NCBI GenBank assembly: GCA_024304855.1
Contig: JAMWZG010000002.1
Span: forward strand, 9,951-73,018
Source: Paracoccaceae bacterium
GTDB taxonomy: Bacteria; Pseudomonadota; Alphaproteobacteria; Rhodobacterales; Rhodobacteraceae
Direction of reading: 5' to 3'
DNA: 63,068 nt
A program made the position numbers and the translations under genes. The notes under the pieces are model-generated. The model worked only from the letters and a program-made list of their open reading frames with translations. It ran no database searches and had not been told where the DNA came from. Of this stretch, positions 8,143 through 17,720 are shown piece after piece. Every line of letters begins with the position of its first letter. Position 1 is the first letter of the stretch.

Positions 8143-9276
8143 TCAGTTCAACCCGTAGGTTTCCAGATCCAGCTTGTCATAGATTTCTGTGCGGATCAGA
8201 TTGGCCAATGTCTCGGTATCCTCGACAGGCACGTCGGCCAGCAGGGCGGTCCACTTGTCCACGGTCGCCTGAAAGCGGGCCAGCAACCCCTCGGCATCCG
8301 CGATCTTGTATGTGTCGCGCACGATGGCCACGGCGGCTGCGGGCTGCGCCGCACGGAAAGCGTCGATATGCGCGACCAGATCAGCACCGGGCTCGTGGAA
8401 CGTCACACCCAGAGCTGTCAGCTTCTCGCGGGCGGCCACTTCCTCCTGCAAGGTGCCCTCGACGATCAGAGCAGCCATCGCATCGGCATTCGCATAGAGC
8501 AGACCGCGCCGCGCATCGACCGACAGGCTGGCCCATGTGTCGGGGTTGTAGCCATGTCCAAGGCCCGCCCAGAACAGGGTCACTGGCAGGGTCGTGATAT
8601 GCTTGGCCACTTCATGCAGATTGCGCACGAATGCGTCCGCTGCGGTTGTGGTCGTGCAGGTCAACGCCCCGGTATCAAGCGCGCCATACTGTTCGTTCGT
8701 GTTGAAGGACACCGTTGTTGCGCCGGCCTCATTCGCCCATTGCGCAGGTGCGCGTCCGGGCAGGCGAAGGCTGGCGCCCTTCATGTCTTCCAGCGTGACA
8801 ATCGGCTTGTTGCAGATCAGCACATAGAGGTTGGTGGCATAGGAGCTGGTATAGACCACCCCAAGATCAGCCCACTCGGCCTGCTGCGCCGGGTCCATCG
8901 CATTGAATTCCGTCGCGGCGGCGATCATCACTCGCGGATCGGTGAAGGTCATGCCCAGCTCTTCGACGGCATTGGCCACCGGCAGATCAGATGGCGTGTA
9001 TTGCGCGAAATGCCCCGAGGCATCCACGATACCGTCCGCAATCTCCTGAAGGTTGCCCATGGGTGTGACGCGGGCAGAACCAAGCTCGATCTCGACCTTG
9101 ACGCTGTCACCTGCGTGCACGGGCACGCGCTCGGCCCAATAGGAATAGAGATAGCGCGAATACTGATGCTGCGGAGGCAGCCAGGTTGCAGCGACAACGG
9201 TGTCCTTGGCAAAGACGGCCGAGGCCGGAGCAAGGGTCAACGCGGCAGCAAGGCCAAGTCTTGTGATAGAAAACAT
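8143..9276 (-). CDS. dctP: TRAP transporter substrate-binding protein DctP
   Basis: Periplasmic solute receptor of the TRAP system (377 aa). Residues 1-23 are a signal peptide (MFSITRLGLAAAL...FAKD). The body shows family features: GNLQEIADGIVDASG, LPVANAVEELGM, the conserved MKGASLRLPGRAP with the carboxylate-binding Arg region, and GALDTGALTC in place of the usual ALQTGVVDG. The ligand is unknown; TRAP receptors usually bind organic acids. It is transcribed after tetR with a 33-base gap and a start at 9276. Confidence 0.92.
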   Translation of the reverse strand: MFSITRLGLAAALTLAPASAVFAKDTVVAATWLPPQHQYSRYLYSYWAERVPVHAGDSVKVEIELGSARVTPMGNLQEIADGIVDASGHFAQYTPSDLPVANAVEELGMTFTDPRVMIAAATEFNAMDPAQQAEWADLGVVYTSSYATNLYVLICNKPIVTLEDMKGASLRLPGRAPAQWANEAGATTVSFNTNEQYGALDTGALTCTTTTAADAFVRNLHEVAKHITTLPVTLFWAGLGHGYNPDTWASLSVDARRGLLYANADAMAALIVEGTLQEEVAAREKLTALGVTFHEPGADLVAHIDAFRAAQPAAAVAIVRDTYKIADAEGLLARFQATVDKWTALLADVPVEDTETLANLIRTEIYDKLDLETYGLN

Positions 9277-9309
9277 GATTATCGTAACTCCATGTTGGTG
9301 GGGGTGGTT

Positions 9310-9939
9310 TCAGGTTGGATTGGCAGCTTTCTTGATGGCTGCTTTGCTCAGGATCAGTTGCTCGAACGCGAGAATGAATTTCTCTCTCGCGTCCGGCTCT
9401 ACTCCGAAGGTCGATGTGAAGGCGTGGCCACGCAGCAGGTTCGAGGCCATCGCCCAATGGGTGCGCGCCTCTTCCGGCGGCAGGTCCAAGGCGAATGTGT
9501 CTGTCCAGAAGGCGTTCAGACCGGCCCGCCAGACATTGACGGAATCAGCCACCAATTCGGACAGGTCCGGTTCGACACGGATCGCCAGTGCGATCTCCAT
9601 CGAACCGATGAACATGTCGCTGGCAAAGGTTTCAACGACATGCCGAACAAAGGCCGTGCGTCCGATCTCACCTTTGCGCAGCCGGCAGCCGAGATTGCTC
9701 AGCTCTTGCTCGAAGGTCCGCAGAAGATCACCGAACGCCGCTGCGATCAGATGGTTCTTCGTCGGAAAGTGATGAAACAAGGCACCCTTGGAAACGCCAG
9801 CCTCTGACACGATCCGTTGGATCGACAGACCGGCGAAACCGTTCAGGATCAGCTGACGCGTCGCGGCCTGCTTCAAAAGCTCGACCATCTGGTCTGCATT
9901 GCGGGCCTGGGCGCGTGGGGCAATCTTAGCGGGTGTCAT
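9310..9939 (-). CDS. TetR-family transcriptional regulator
   Basis: A 209-residue TetR repressor. The N-terminal HTH (residues 20-65) shows LSIQRIVSEAGVSKGALFHHFPTK, a textbook TetR recognition helix. The C-terminal ligand domain has no family I can name. It is the first gene of its operon (tetR-dctP-dctQ-dctM-M24-GAF). An inverted repeat lies 31-52 bases upstream, so it probably represses its own operon and is relieved by the transported compound. Confidence 0.9.
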   Translation of the reverse strand: MTPAKIAPRAQARNADQMVELLKQAATRQLILNGFAGLSIQRIVSEAGVSKGALFHHFPTKNHLIAAAFGDLLRTFEQELSNLGCRLRKGEIGRTAFVRHVVETFASDMFIGSMEIALAIRVEPDLSELVADSVNVWRAGLNAFWTDTFALDLPPEEARTHWAMASNLLRGHAFTSTFGVEPDAREKFILAFEQLILSKAAIKKAANPT

Positions 9940-9969
9940 TCTTTGGGCCTCCGTCCTGATGCATGATCA

Positions 9970-9991
9970 ACATACCAACTGGTCGGTTTGT
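9970..9991. promoter_or_regulatory. Likely TetR operator
   Basis: A 22-bp inverted repeat, arms ACATACCAAC and GTCGGTTTGT around a central TG, matching at 8 of 10 positions. The ACC...GGT core resembles sites of many TetR regulators. It sits directly upstream of the tetR start at 9939. Confidence 0.75.
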
Positions 9992-10023
9992 CAAGAAAGA
10001 TTTGCGAAGACCCCAAAATGGCA

Positions 10024-10054
10024 GAACGGACCTGCCTGCGGGCAAGTCCGTTTT
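10024..10054. terminator. Probable terminator of the pst-pho operon
   Basis: Stem ACGGAC-C-TGCC (10026-10036) pairs with GGCA-A-GTCCGT (10041-10051) with one C/A mismatch and a 4-base loop. It lies about 130 bases past the phoB stop. The only T-tract is on the plus strand, so direction is uncertain. Confidence 0.5.
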
Positions 10055-10181
10055 GTCCAGTTCTTGGGCAATTTCAGATGAGATGACTGCGGCCAGCCAC
10101 AACAGTTTCCCGCGAAGGATCAACCTTCAGTCACACAGAATCACTCTCCGGTCTGGTTCGGGGCCACCCGATCAGCCGCGC

Positions 10182-10871
10182 TCAACCCAACGCATAGCCC
10201 GCACCGCGCACAGTGCGCAGCGGGTCTGTGCCGCCATGCACGGTCAACGCCTTGCGCAGCCGTCCGATGTGAACGTCCACCGTGCGCGTGTCCACATAGA
10301 TGTCACGCCCCCAGACCCGGTCCAGAAGCTGTTCACGGCTCCAGACACGGCCCGGCTTCTCCATGAAGGTGGAAAGCAGCCGGAACTCGGTCGGGCCCAG
10401 CTTCAGGGGTTTCTCGGATCGCGTGACGCGATGGGTTTCGCTGTCCAGAACGATGTCTTCATACTCCAGGCGCCCACCCACCGTAGAGGGCCGCGTCCGC
10501 CGCAGTTGGGCACGCACCCGTGCCATCAGCTCCACGACCGAGTAGGGCTTGATCACATAATCATCGGCCCCGGTCTCAAGCCCGCGCACCTTGTCCACCT
10601 CCTCGGATCGCGCCGAGAGCATGATGACAGGCACGCCGCGTGTGTCCGACCGCATCTTCAGCTGGCGGCAAACCTCGATCCCCGAAACATTGGGAAGCAT
10701 CCAGTCCAGAACGATCAGGTCCGGTGCCTCCTCCGAGATCAGGAGCAGTGCCTCCTCGCCATTCTCGGCCCGGCTGACACGAAAGCCTTCCGCCTCCAGA
10801 TTATAGGCCAGAACCTCACGTTGCGCGGGCTCATCCTCGACAATCAGGACTGTGGGTTGATCGGCGGCCAT
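10182..10871 (-). CDS. phoB: Phosphate regulon response regulator PhoB
   Basis: OmpR-class response regulator controlling phosphate-starvation genes (229 aa). The receiver domain has acidic residues in VEDEP, the phospho-acceptor Asp56 in VLDWMLP and the conserved Lys in YVIKPYS. The C-terminal winged helix includes PTEFRLLSTFMEKPGRVWSREQLLDRVWG and TVDVHIGRLRKAL, both PhoB hallmarks. It is the last gene of the operon, 4 bases after phoU. No phoR kinase gene is nearby. Confidence 0.95.
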   Translation of the reverse strand: MAADQPTVLIVEDEPAQREVLAYNLEAEGFRVSRAENGEEALLLISEEAPDLIVLDWMLPNVSGIEVCRQLKMRSDTRGVPVIMLSARSEEVDKVRGLETGADDYVIKPYSVVELMARVRAQLRRTRPSTVGGRLEYEDIVLDSETHRVTRSEKPLKLGPTEFRLLSTFMEKPGRVWSREQLLDRVWGRDIYVDTRTVDVHIGRLRKALTVHGGTDPLRTVRGAGYALG

Positions 10872-10875
10872 CGGT

Positions 10876-11598
10876 TCAGCCTTTCATATCCGGCATGGTG
10901 AAGGAGACGTTGTCACCCTTCGGACGCTGATCCTCGGGCATATCGCCCGTCACCAGATAGACCACCTGCTCTGCGATCGAGGTGACATGATCGCCCATCC
11001 GCTCGGTGTTCTTGGCGATGAAGTGAAGATGCATACAAGCGGTGATATTGCGCGGATCTTCCATCATGAAGGTCAGGAACTCGCGGAACAGGGCATTATA
11101 CATCTGATCCACATCGCGGTCGCGCTGGATGACATCCAGAGCCAACTCCGCATCGCGGTGGATATAGGCGTCAAGCGCATCCTTGAGCATCATCTGCACC
11201 TCGCGCGCCATCCGGCGCAGGGCGGCGTGACTGCCGTTGATCGGGCTCATCTGCACCAGAACTGACGTGCGCTTGGCCATGTTCTTGGCGTAATCCCCGA
11301 TGCGTTCCAGATTGGCGCTGATCTTCATCACCGACAACACAACCCGCAGGTCGATGGCCGTCGGCGCGCGCAGGGCAATGACGCGGGCAGCTGTCTCGTT
11401 GATCAGCTCTTCCAACTCGTCGATGGCGCGGTCGCCGGCGCGGACCTTCTCGGCCAGCTCCTCGTCCCGGTCGGCCAGCGATTGCGCCGCATCCAGGATG
11501 GCGGCCTCGACCAGCCCGCCCATCTTGATGATCTGACCCTGAATACCCTCAAGGTCACGGTCGAAAGCCGAGGCGATGTGTTGCGTGCTGTCTGACAT
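10876..11598 (-). CDS. phoU: Phosphate signalling protein PhoU
   Basis: Negative regulator linking the Pst transporter to the PhoR/PhoB pathway (240 aa). It has two three-helix-bundle repeats with metal-coordinating acidic motifs: ERIGDYAKNMAKR in the first half and ERMGDHVTSIAEQ in the second. It lies between pstB and phoB as in most alphaproteobacteria. Confidence 0.95.
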   Translation of the reverse strand: MSDSTQHIASAFDRDLEGIQGQIIKMGGLVEAAILDAAQSLADRDEELAEKVRAGDRAIDELEELINETAARVIALRAPTAIDLRVVLSVMKISANLERIGDYAKNMAKRTSVLVQMSPINGSHAALRRMAREVQMMLKDALDAYIHRDAELALDVIQRDRDVDQMYNALFREFLTFMMEDPRNITACMHLHFIAKNTERMGDHVTSIAEQVVYLVTGDMPEDQRPKGDNVSFTMPDMKG

Positions 11599-11659
11599 GG
11601 GATCGGTTTTCCTGTTCTATGGATTGCTCCACCGCCTCTTGCGAGGCGTGATCGCGGAC

Positions 11660-12457
11660 TCAGCCGATACGGCCGGTGATGTAGCTTTCGGTGCGCGGGT
11701 CGCTGGGGTTCGTGAAGATGTGGCTGGTGTCGCCATATTCGACCAGGCTGCCCAGATGGAAGAAGGCGGTCTTCTGGCTGACACGGGCGGCCTGCTGCAT
11801 CGAATGGGTCACGATCACGACCGAGAAACTGGCCCGCAACTCATCAATCAGCTCCTCGACCTGCGCCGTGGCGATGGGATCAAGCGCCGAGCAGGGCTCG
11901 TCCATCAGCAAGACCTCGGGCGAGGTCGCGATGGCGCGCGCGATGCAAAGACGCTGCTGCTGACCGCCAGACAGACCCGTTCCCGCCTCGTTCAGGCGAT
12001 CCTTGACCTCGTTCCAGAGCGCGGCCTTGCGCAGACTATCTTCGACCACCTGATCCAGCTCTGCTTTCGACCGCGTCAGACCGTGGATCTTGGGCCCATA
12101 GGACACGTTGTCATAGATGGATTTGGGAAAGGGGTTCGGCTTCTGGAACACCATCCCCACCTTGGCGCGCAGTTGAACCGGATCAACCCGCTTGTCATAG
12201 ATATTCTCGCCGTCCAGCATGATCTCGCCCTCTACCCGGGCGCTGGCGACTGTATCATTCATACGGTTCAGGCAGCGCAGGAAGGTGGACTTGCCACAAC
12301 CCGATGGCCCGATGAATGCCGTGACCGTATTGTCCAGAATATCGACATTCACATCCTTCAGCGCCTGTTTGTCGCCGTAATAGACCTGCACGCCGCGTGC
12401 GGTGATTTTCAGGGTGTTCTGGGTCAATCTCGTCTCCGGGGTTGGCGCGTCATACAT
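11660..12457 (-). CDS. pstB: Phosphate ABC transporter ATPase PstB
   Basis: ATPase subunit of the high-affinity phosphate importer (265 aa). Walker A is GPSGCGKST, the signature is LSGGQQQR, Walker B is [12 protein letters not shown] and the switch His is in VTHSM. The PstB-type tail [15 protein letters not shown] follows. It starts 26 bases after pstA ends. Confidence 0.96.
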   Translation of the reverse strand: MYDAPTPETRLTQNTLKITARGVQVYYGDKQALKDVNVDILDNTVTAFIGPSGCGKSTFLRCLNRMNDTVASARVEGEIMLDGENIYDKRVDPVQLRAKVGMVFQKPNPFPKSIYDNVSYGPKIHGLTRSKAELDQVVEDSLRKAALWNEVKDRLNEAGTGLSGGQQQRLCIARAIATSPEVLLMDEPCSALDPIATAQVEELIDELRASFSVVIVTHSMQQAARVSQKTAFFHLGSLVEYGDTSHIFTNPSDPRTESYITGRIG

Positions 12458-12482
12458 GGCTGTCTGTCCTGTCCAGCTTGGT

Positions 12483-13847
12483 TTACCAGCGCCGCTCGAA
12501 TTTGCGCCGCAGCAGAATGGCGACGATATTCATCACGACGAGGAAGGCCAGCAGGACGATGATCGCACCTGCCGAGCGTTCGATAAAGGCGGGGTCCGAG
12601 CGCGAAGCCCAGGAATAGACCTGCACCGGAAGTGCCGTCGCCGGATCAAGCATACCGCCGTCAAGCGGACCTGCGGGATAGTTGGCGACAAAGGCGACCA
12701 TACCGATCAGCAGCAGCGGCGCGGTTTCCCCCAGCGCCGAGGCAAGGCCCAGGATGGTCCCTGTCAGAATGCCGGGCGCGGCCAGCGGCAGCACATGGTG
12801 AAAGACCGTCTGCATCTTGGATGCCCCGACCCCCAGCGCCGCATCGCGGATGGACGGGGGCACAGCGCGGATCGCGGCGCGGGTGGCAATGATGATCGTG
12901 GGCAAAGTCATCAGCGTCAGCACCAGCGCGCCGACCAGCGGGCTGGACTGCGGAAACTTGGCAAAGTTGATGAAGATGGCCAGACCGAGGATACCGTAAA
13001 CAATGGACGGCACAGCCGCGAGGTTCGAGATATTCACCTCGATCAGGTCCGTCCAGCGGTTCTTGGGCGCGAATTCTTCAAGATAGATCGAGGCCGCGAC
13101 ACCAAGGGGCAGAACCATGATCACCACCAGGAACATCATATAGGCCGACCCGATCAATGCCACGCCAAGCCCGGCCGCCTCTGGCCGCTGGTCCGAGGCA
13201 TCGGGTGCGGTCAGAAAGCTCCAGTTGAAACTGGCCGAGAGGATGCCCTCGCTGATCATGCGGTCGGCCAGATCAAGCTGCGCGACCGAGATATTGGTGT
13301 CACGCTCGGCCGTATCACGCGTCACGCGACCCTTGAGATAGCCATCAATCCGCCCGGTGGCGAAACCTTCGAACTGGATCGTCTGTCCCAGAATATCGGG
13401 ATTCGCCAGAACCATGTCGCGCAGTCTTGCGGGTGTGTCGCGGGAAATGAACGCTGCAATATCCTTGTCGCTGACCCCCTCGGTCGAGATGCCGCGGTCG
13501 GCAAGATAGGCGACAAGCTGCTGGTTCAGCAGATTGGTATAACCGATCGTCGTCACGCGCATCATCTCGTCGCGTTCACGATTGCCCCTGGGGTCCAGTT
13601 TCTCGGCATCCAGCGTGACGGGAAAACTGAACGTCGCCTGTTTGAACGCAGACACGCCATCGCTGAAGATCGTCCACAGCATGATCGCAAGCACGGACAA
13701 GCTCAGGGTAATCGCAGCAATCCCATAGGCCTTGAACCGCGATTCAGCCGCGTTTCGCTTTTTCATCAGGGCGGTCTGGGTCAGCAAGGACGACTTGTGC
13801 GGCGCCGGAGCCGAGGTCGGGACATTGGCGGAAGTGGCATCAGTCAT
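12483..13847 (-). CDS. pstA: Phosphate ABC transporter permease PstA
   Basis: Membrane permease of the Pst importer (454 aa). It carries an N-terminal extension with one helix (about residues 30-50) and a periplasmic loop of roughly 150 residues before the six-helix core, longer than the E. coli protein but usual in Rhodobacterales. The core has the EAA-type loop ([28 protein letters not shown]). Its start overlaps the pstC stop by 4 bases. Confidence 0.93.
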   Translation of the reverse strand: MTDATSANVPTSAPAPHKSSLLTQTALMKKRNAAESRFKAYGIAAITLSLSVLAIMLWTIFSDGVSAFKQATFSFPVTLDAEKLDPRGNRERDEMMRVTTIGYTNLLNQQLVAYLADRGISTEGVSDKDIAAFISRDTPARLRDMVLANPDILGQTIQFEGFATGRIDGYLKGRVTRDTAERDTNISVAQLDLADRMISEGILSASFNWSFLTAPDASDQRPEAAGLGVALIGSAYMMFLVVIMVLPLGVAASIYLEEFAPKNRWTDLIEVNISNLAAVPSIVYGILGLAIFINFAKFPQSSPLVGALVLTLMTLPTIIIATRAAIRAVPPSIRDAALGVGASKMQTVFHHVLPLAAPGILTGTILGLASALGETAPLLLIGMVAFVANYPAGPLDGGMLDPATALPVQVYSWASRSDPAFIERSAGAIIVLLAFLVVMNIVAILLRRKFERRW

Positions 13848-15301
13848 TCGTATTGCTCCCGATATTTGCGCACGACCCAGAGGGCAAAGATGTTCAGGCC
13901 CAGCGTGATCACGAACAGTGTCATGCCAAGGGCAAAGGCCACCAGCGTCTCGGGCGAGTTGAACTCTGTATCGCCGGTCAACTGGCTGACGATCTTGACG
14001 GTGATGGTTGTCATCGCCTCGAACGGGTTGAGGTCCAGTTTCGCGGCGGCACCAGCCCCCATCGTCACGATCATCGTCTCGCCGATGGCGCGGCTGGCGG
14101 CCAGAAGAATGGCACCCACAATGCCGGGCAGGGCGGCGGGCAGGATGACTTGCCGGACGGTTTCCGACTTTGTCGCACCCAACCCGTAAGACCCGTCACG
14201 CAGCGATTGTGGCACGGCGTTGATGATGTCATCCGCCAGGGACGAGATGAAGGGGATGTTCAGCACCCCGATCACCAGACCCGCCGTCATCACCGACGAC
14301 CCCGAAGACCCAAGGCCGGTGGGCACGGCAAACCAGTCGCGCAGGAAGGGACCAACCGTCACAAGCGCGAAGAGGCCGAACACCACGGTCGGAATACCCG
14401 CGATCACCTCGATCAGCGGCTTGACGATCGACCGCACACGCGGGCTGGCATACTCGGCCAGATATATCGCGGTGAACAGACCCGTCGGCACCGCCACGAT
14501 CATCGCCACCAGACTGATATAGAGCGTGCCCCACAGCAGCGGGAGCAGCCCAAGTTCGCTATTGCCCTGAAAACTGGGCTGCCATGTCAGGCCAAAGAGG
14601 AAGTCCTTGAACGGATACATCGAGGCGAAACGGATCGTCTCGGACAGCATCGACAGAACGATTCCCACAGTCGTCAGGATGGCGATGGTTGACGCCAGAA
14701 CAAGCACGCCAAGGATCACCGCTTCGACACGGTTGCGGGCGCGGAAATCACCATTCGTGATCCGCAAGGCATAGAATAGGCCCGCGACTGCGATGATTAG
14801 GGCCACGATACTGCGCCAGAACGCACCCGTCGCCGCCAGTTTCCGGTAGGCTTGCGACGCTTCCAGAACCTGCGCGGTTACATCGGCCCCAAGCGCAACA
14901 CCCACCGTCGCCAGCCGGTCACGGATCGTCCCGTCGGCGCTGATGTTCGCCGCGTCGTCATTGCTCAACGCGCCTGCCGCCACCGCAACATCAAGCCCTT
15001 CGGCCACGCGCCGGACATCCGCCATCAGAAGGATGCGCTGGCTGTCATTTTCAAACTGCTCTGCCGGGAAAAAGTCGGAAAGCTGGCGCTCGATGATCAA
15101 TGGCTGTGCGATCAACCAGAGTGTCAGAACGGCCATAGCCGGCAGAAAGGCCATGATGGCCCCGTGCCAGGCGTAATAATTCGGAAGTGAATGAAGGCGG
15201 CGGGTATTCCCCTCGACCGAGGCCAGAGCGCGCCTCCGGCCCAAAATGAAACCCGCTATCGCGAGAACTCCAAGAACGATGATCAGCAACAGGATTGGCA
15301 T
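13844..15301 (-). CDS. pstC: Phosphate ABC transporter permease PstC
   Basis: Second permease of the Pst importer (485 aa). As with PstA, the first 200 residues hold extra helices and a periplasmic domain. The conserved transport core follows (LAEYASPRVRSIVKPLIEVIAGIPTVVFG and SLRDGSYGLGATKSETVRQVILP). It is separated from pstS by 75 bases that contain a hairpin. Confidence 0.93.
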   Translation of the reverse strand: MPILLLIIVLGVLAIAGFILGRRRALASVEGNTRRLHSLPNYYAWHGAIMAFLPAMAVLTLWLIAQPLIIERQLSDFFPAEQFENDSQRILLMADVRRVAEGLDVAVAAGALSNDDAANISADGTIRDRLATVGVALGADVTAQVLEASQAYRKLAATGAFWRSIVALIIAVAGLFYALRITNGDFRARNRVEAVILGVLVLASTIAILTTVGIVLSMLSETIRFASMYPFKDFLFGLTWQPSFQGNSELGLLPLLWGTLYISLVAMIVAVPTGLFTAIYLAEYASPRVRSIVKPLIEVIAGIPTVVFGLFALVTVGPFLRDWFAVPTGLGSSGSSVMTAGLVIGVLNIPFISSLADDIINAVPQSLRDGSYGLGATKSETVRQVILPAALPGIVGAILLAASRAIGETMIVTMGAGAAAKLDLNPFEAMTTITVKIVSQLTGDTEFNSPETLVAFALGMTLFVITLGLNIFALWVVRKYREQYE

Positions 15302-15336
15302 GGCGGTTCCCGGAGATGAGATAAATCAAGTTTGCA

Positions 15337-15361
15337 AGCCCCCGAAGCAATTCCGGGGGCT
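15337..15361 (-). other. Intercistronic hairpin between pstS and pstC
   Basis: Stem AGCCCCCG-AA (15337-15346) pairs with TTCCGGGGGCT (15351-15361) with one bulge and a GCAA loop. On the minus strand it is followed by a mixed, partly T-rich tract, so it may attenuate readthrough and protect pstS mRNA, giving more PstS than permease. Confidence 0.7.
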
Positions 15362-15376
15362 GACAGGAGTGTGCGA

Positions 15377-16429
15377 TCAGTTCAGCGGACCCATCGGTGT
15401 GCGGTTCGCAACCATTTCCTGTGTCGCAGCCAGCTCTGGGTCCGAAACCAGACCATACTGGGCCAGCGGGCCGTCCGGGCCTGCCATGTCATCGGACACG
15501 AAGAACTCGACATATTCCTGAAGGCCGGGAATAACGTCCAGATGCGCCATCTTCACATAGAAGAACAGCGGACGGGACACAGGATACTCGCCCGTGGCGA
15601 TCGATTCGGTCGAGGGGACAACCCCGCCCATCGTGCCGACGCGCAGCTTGTCGGTGTTGTTCTGGTAGAAGGACAGACCGAACACGCCGATGGCTTTCTT
15701 GTCGGCTTCAAGACGGGCCAGTGTCTCGGTGTAGTCGCCGTCGATGTCCACATTGCGGCCATCAGTGCGCAGCTTGGTGCATTCGCCATTCGCGGCACGG
15801 GACTTGGCACGGTCGTCATCACCCTGCGCCGTCGCGAGGAACAGGTCGTAAGCGCCGGTTTCCTTGCAGCCGGCGATGATCACGCGCTCGTCGAACACTT
15901 CGCGGGTGCCATGCTTCGTGCCGGGGGACAGAACCAGAATCTCCTGAGCGGGCATCGCGCTGTTGAAATCAGACCACTGGGCATAGGGATTGGCGACGAT
16001 CGCGCCATCCACGGCAACCTGCGCGGCCAGCGCGTTGTAGATGTCTGCCGGGGTGAAGGCGAATTCCGGGCCGTTCACGTCAGAGGCAAACACGATGCCA
16101 TCATAGCCGAAGCGGACTTCCATCACCTCGGTCACGCCATTGGCGGCGCAGGTGTCCAGATCCTTTTGCGTGATGCGCGAGGACGAGTTGGCGATGTCCA
16201 CGGTGTTGGTGCCGACACCTTCGCACATCTTGGCGCGGCCAGCACCCGAGCCGCCGCCTTCCACGACGGGGGTCGGGAAATCGAAATTCTCGCCGAATGC
16301 TTCTGCGACGATCGTCGAATAGGGCAGAACGGTGGACGAACCGGTGACTTGCACGTTGTCGCGTGCCATGGCGGTGGTTGCCGAAACGGCAGCGATGGCC
16401 AGCACGGAGGCGGACAGTTTGACGGTCAT
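15377..16429 (-). CDS. pstS: Phosphate-binding periplasmic protein PstS
   Basis: High-affinity phosphate receptor (350 aa) with a signal peptide ending at AMA-RD near residue 22. Phosphate-contact motifs are visible: TGSSTVLPYS, GGGSGAGRAKMCEG and the LSPGTKHGTREVF loop. The ATG at 16429 is chosen because AGGAG lies 6 bases upstream; the reading frame extends further but has no second ribosome site. It is first in the pst operon and lies downstream of tandem Pho-box repeats. Confidence 0.94.
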   Translation of the reverse strand: MTVKLSASVLAIAAVSATTAMARDNVQVTGSSTVLPYSTIVAEAFGENFDFPTPVVEGGGSGAGRAKMCEGVGTNTVDIANSSSRITQKDLDTCAANGVTEVMEVRFGYDGIVFASDVNGPEFAFTPADIYNALAAQVAVDGAIVANPYAQWSDFNSAMPAQEILVLSPGTKHGTREVFDERVIIAGCKETGAYDLFLATAQGDDDRAKSRAANGECTKLRTDGRNVDIDGDYTETLARLEADKKAIGVFGLSFYQNNTDKLRVGTMGGVVPSTESIATGEYPVSRPLFFYVKMAHLDVIPGLQEYVEFFVSDDMAGPDGPLAQYGLVSDPELAATQEMVANRTPMGPLN

Positions 16430-16506
16430 GGAAAGCTCCTGATACCTTTGGGTTTCGATCACCCGATCGGCGATCTCGAGCCAGTGCCTAGTCATCCGGC
16501 ACAACG

Positions 16507-16540
16507 CTTCTATGAACCTTTTGTAAACCTTTTATGACAA
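16507..16540 (-). promoter_or_regulatory. Tandem Pho box upstream of pstS
   Basis: Read on the minus strand there are three 11-bp direct repeats, TGTCATA-AAAG, GTTTACA-AAAG and GTTCATA-GAAG: 7-bp half-sites with 4-bp A-rich spacers, the layout of PhoB-binding sites. They end about 80 bases before the pstS start. Confidence 0.8.
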
Positions 16541-16646
16541 AGCGCCTGCGACCCTGAACGCGGCATATGTCTGACAGGGCTTGCCTGTCCTTGCGCAGGC
16601 TCTAGGCTCTGCCATCCCTGAAGATACCGCGATCGGTCCCTTATCC

Positions 16647-17720
16647 ATGACAAAATCCCCCTCATCCGCGTGCCTTGCAGTTCCGGGCGACATCACCACG
16701 CTGACGGGGGGCTATATCTATGACAGGATTCTTCTGGAAGAATTGCGCGCCGCCGGGCGTGACATGACCTTGTTGCAACTGCCTGACGGCTTTCCCTTTC
16801 CCACCGATGCCGCGATGGCCCAAGCCTTGACGGCGCTGCAAGACCTGCCGGGTGATCAGCCGGTGATTATCGACGGCCTTGCCTTCGGCGCATTGACCAC
16901 CGATGGCGTGGCGCGGATCAAGGCCCCCATCGTTCCTCTCGTCCATCACCCGCTGGCGCTTGAAAGCGGACTGCCGGACCAGGATCAGCAGCACCTGTGG
17001 CGCACCGAAAGGGACAACCTGCGCTTTGCGGCCGCTGTCATCGTGCCCAGTCCGCATACACGCGCGATTCTGATCGAGCGGTATGATGTCCCTGCCGACC
17101 GCATTCATGTGGCCTTGCCGGGAATCGCACAGCCCGAACAGAATTCCGCACCCAAGACAGCGCCGCATGGACCGCCGCTTATCCTGTCGGTGGGAATCCT
17201 TCATCCCCGCAAGGGGCATGACGTGCTGATTGATGCCCTGACCCGAATCGCTGACCTTGACTGGCGGGCCGAGATTGTGGGCAATCCGTGGGAAGACGGT
17301 CACTCGGCCGCGTTGCAGCACAGGATCGACAGTTCGGGTCTGTCAGAACGCATCCGGCTTGCCGGTCGTGTGTCATCCGAAGTGTTGAACACACTCTATC
17401 GCGACGCCAGCCTTTTCGCTCTCGCAACGCGCTACGAGGGTTATGGCATCGTGTTCAACGAAGCGCTGGTGCATGGCCTGCCCATCGTGTCCTGCCGGAC
17501 AGGCGCGGTGCCGGATACGGTGCCATCCGACGCCGGTCTGCTGGTCGAACGTGACGATCCGCAGGCCTTTGCAGAGGCGTTGCGAGACCTGCTCTCGGAT
17601 CATGACAGGCGCGCATCCATGGCGGCAGCGGCGAAAGCCAAGGGTGCATTGCTGGCCTCGTGGTCAGAAACCGCCCGGATTGCCGGGATTGCCCTAGATG
17701 CCGCCAAAGGAGCCGTCTGA
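16647..17720 (+). CDS. Glycosyltransferase family 4
   Basis: A GT-B fold retaining glycosyltransferase (357 aa). The C-terminal Rossmann half has ILSVGILHPRKGHDVLIDAL and the catalytic E-x7-E motif as EGYGIVFNEAL. The N-terminal acceptor domain opens with VPGDITTLTGGYIYDRIL. The start is uncertain: ATG at 16647 fits the protein, while an in-frame TTG at 16581 also has no good ribosome site. It overlaps the next gene by 1 base, so it is coupled to the phosphatase. GT4 enzymes glycosylate lipids and, in cyanobacteria, pterins; with GTP cyclohydrolase II nearby either acceptor is possible. Confidence 0.85.
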   Translation: MTKSPSSACLAVPGDITTLTGGYIYDRILLEELRAAGRDMTLLQLPDGFPFPTDAAMAQALTALQDLPGDQPVIIDGLAFGALTTDGVARIKAPIVPLVHHPLALESGLPDQDQQHLWRTERDNLRFAAAVIVPSPHTRAILIERYDVPADRIHVALPGIAQPEQNSAPKTAPHGPPLILSVGILHPRKGHDVLIDALTRIADLDWRAEIVGNPWEDGHSAALQHRIDSSGLSERIRLAGRVSSEVLNTLYRDASLFALATRYEGYGIVFNEALVHGLPIVSCRTGAVPDTVPSDAGLLVERDDPQAFAEALRDLLSDHDRRASMAAAAKAKGALLASWSETARIAGIALDAAKGAV

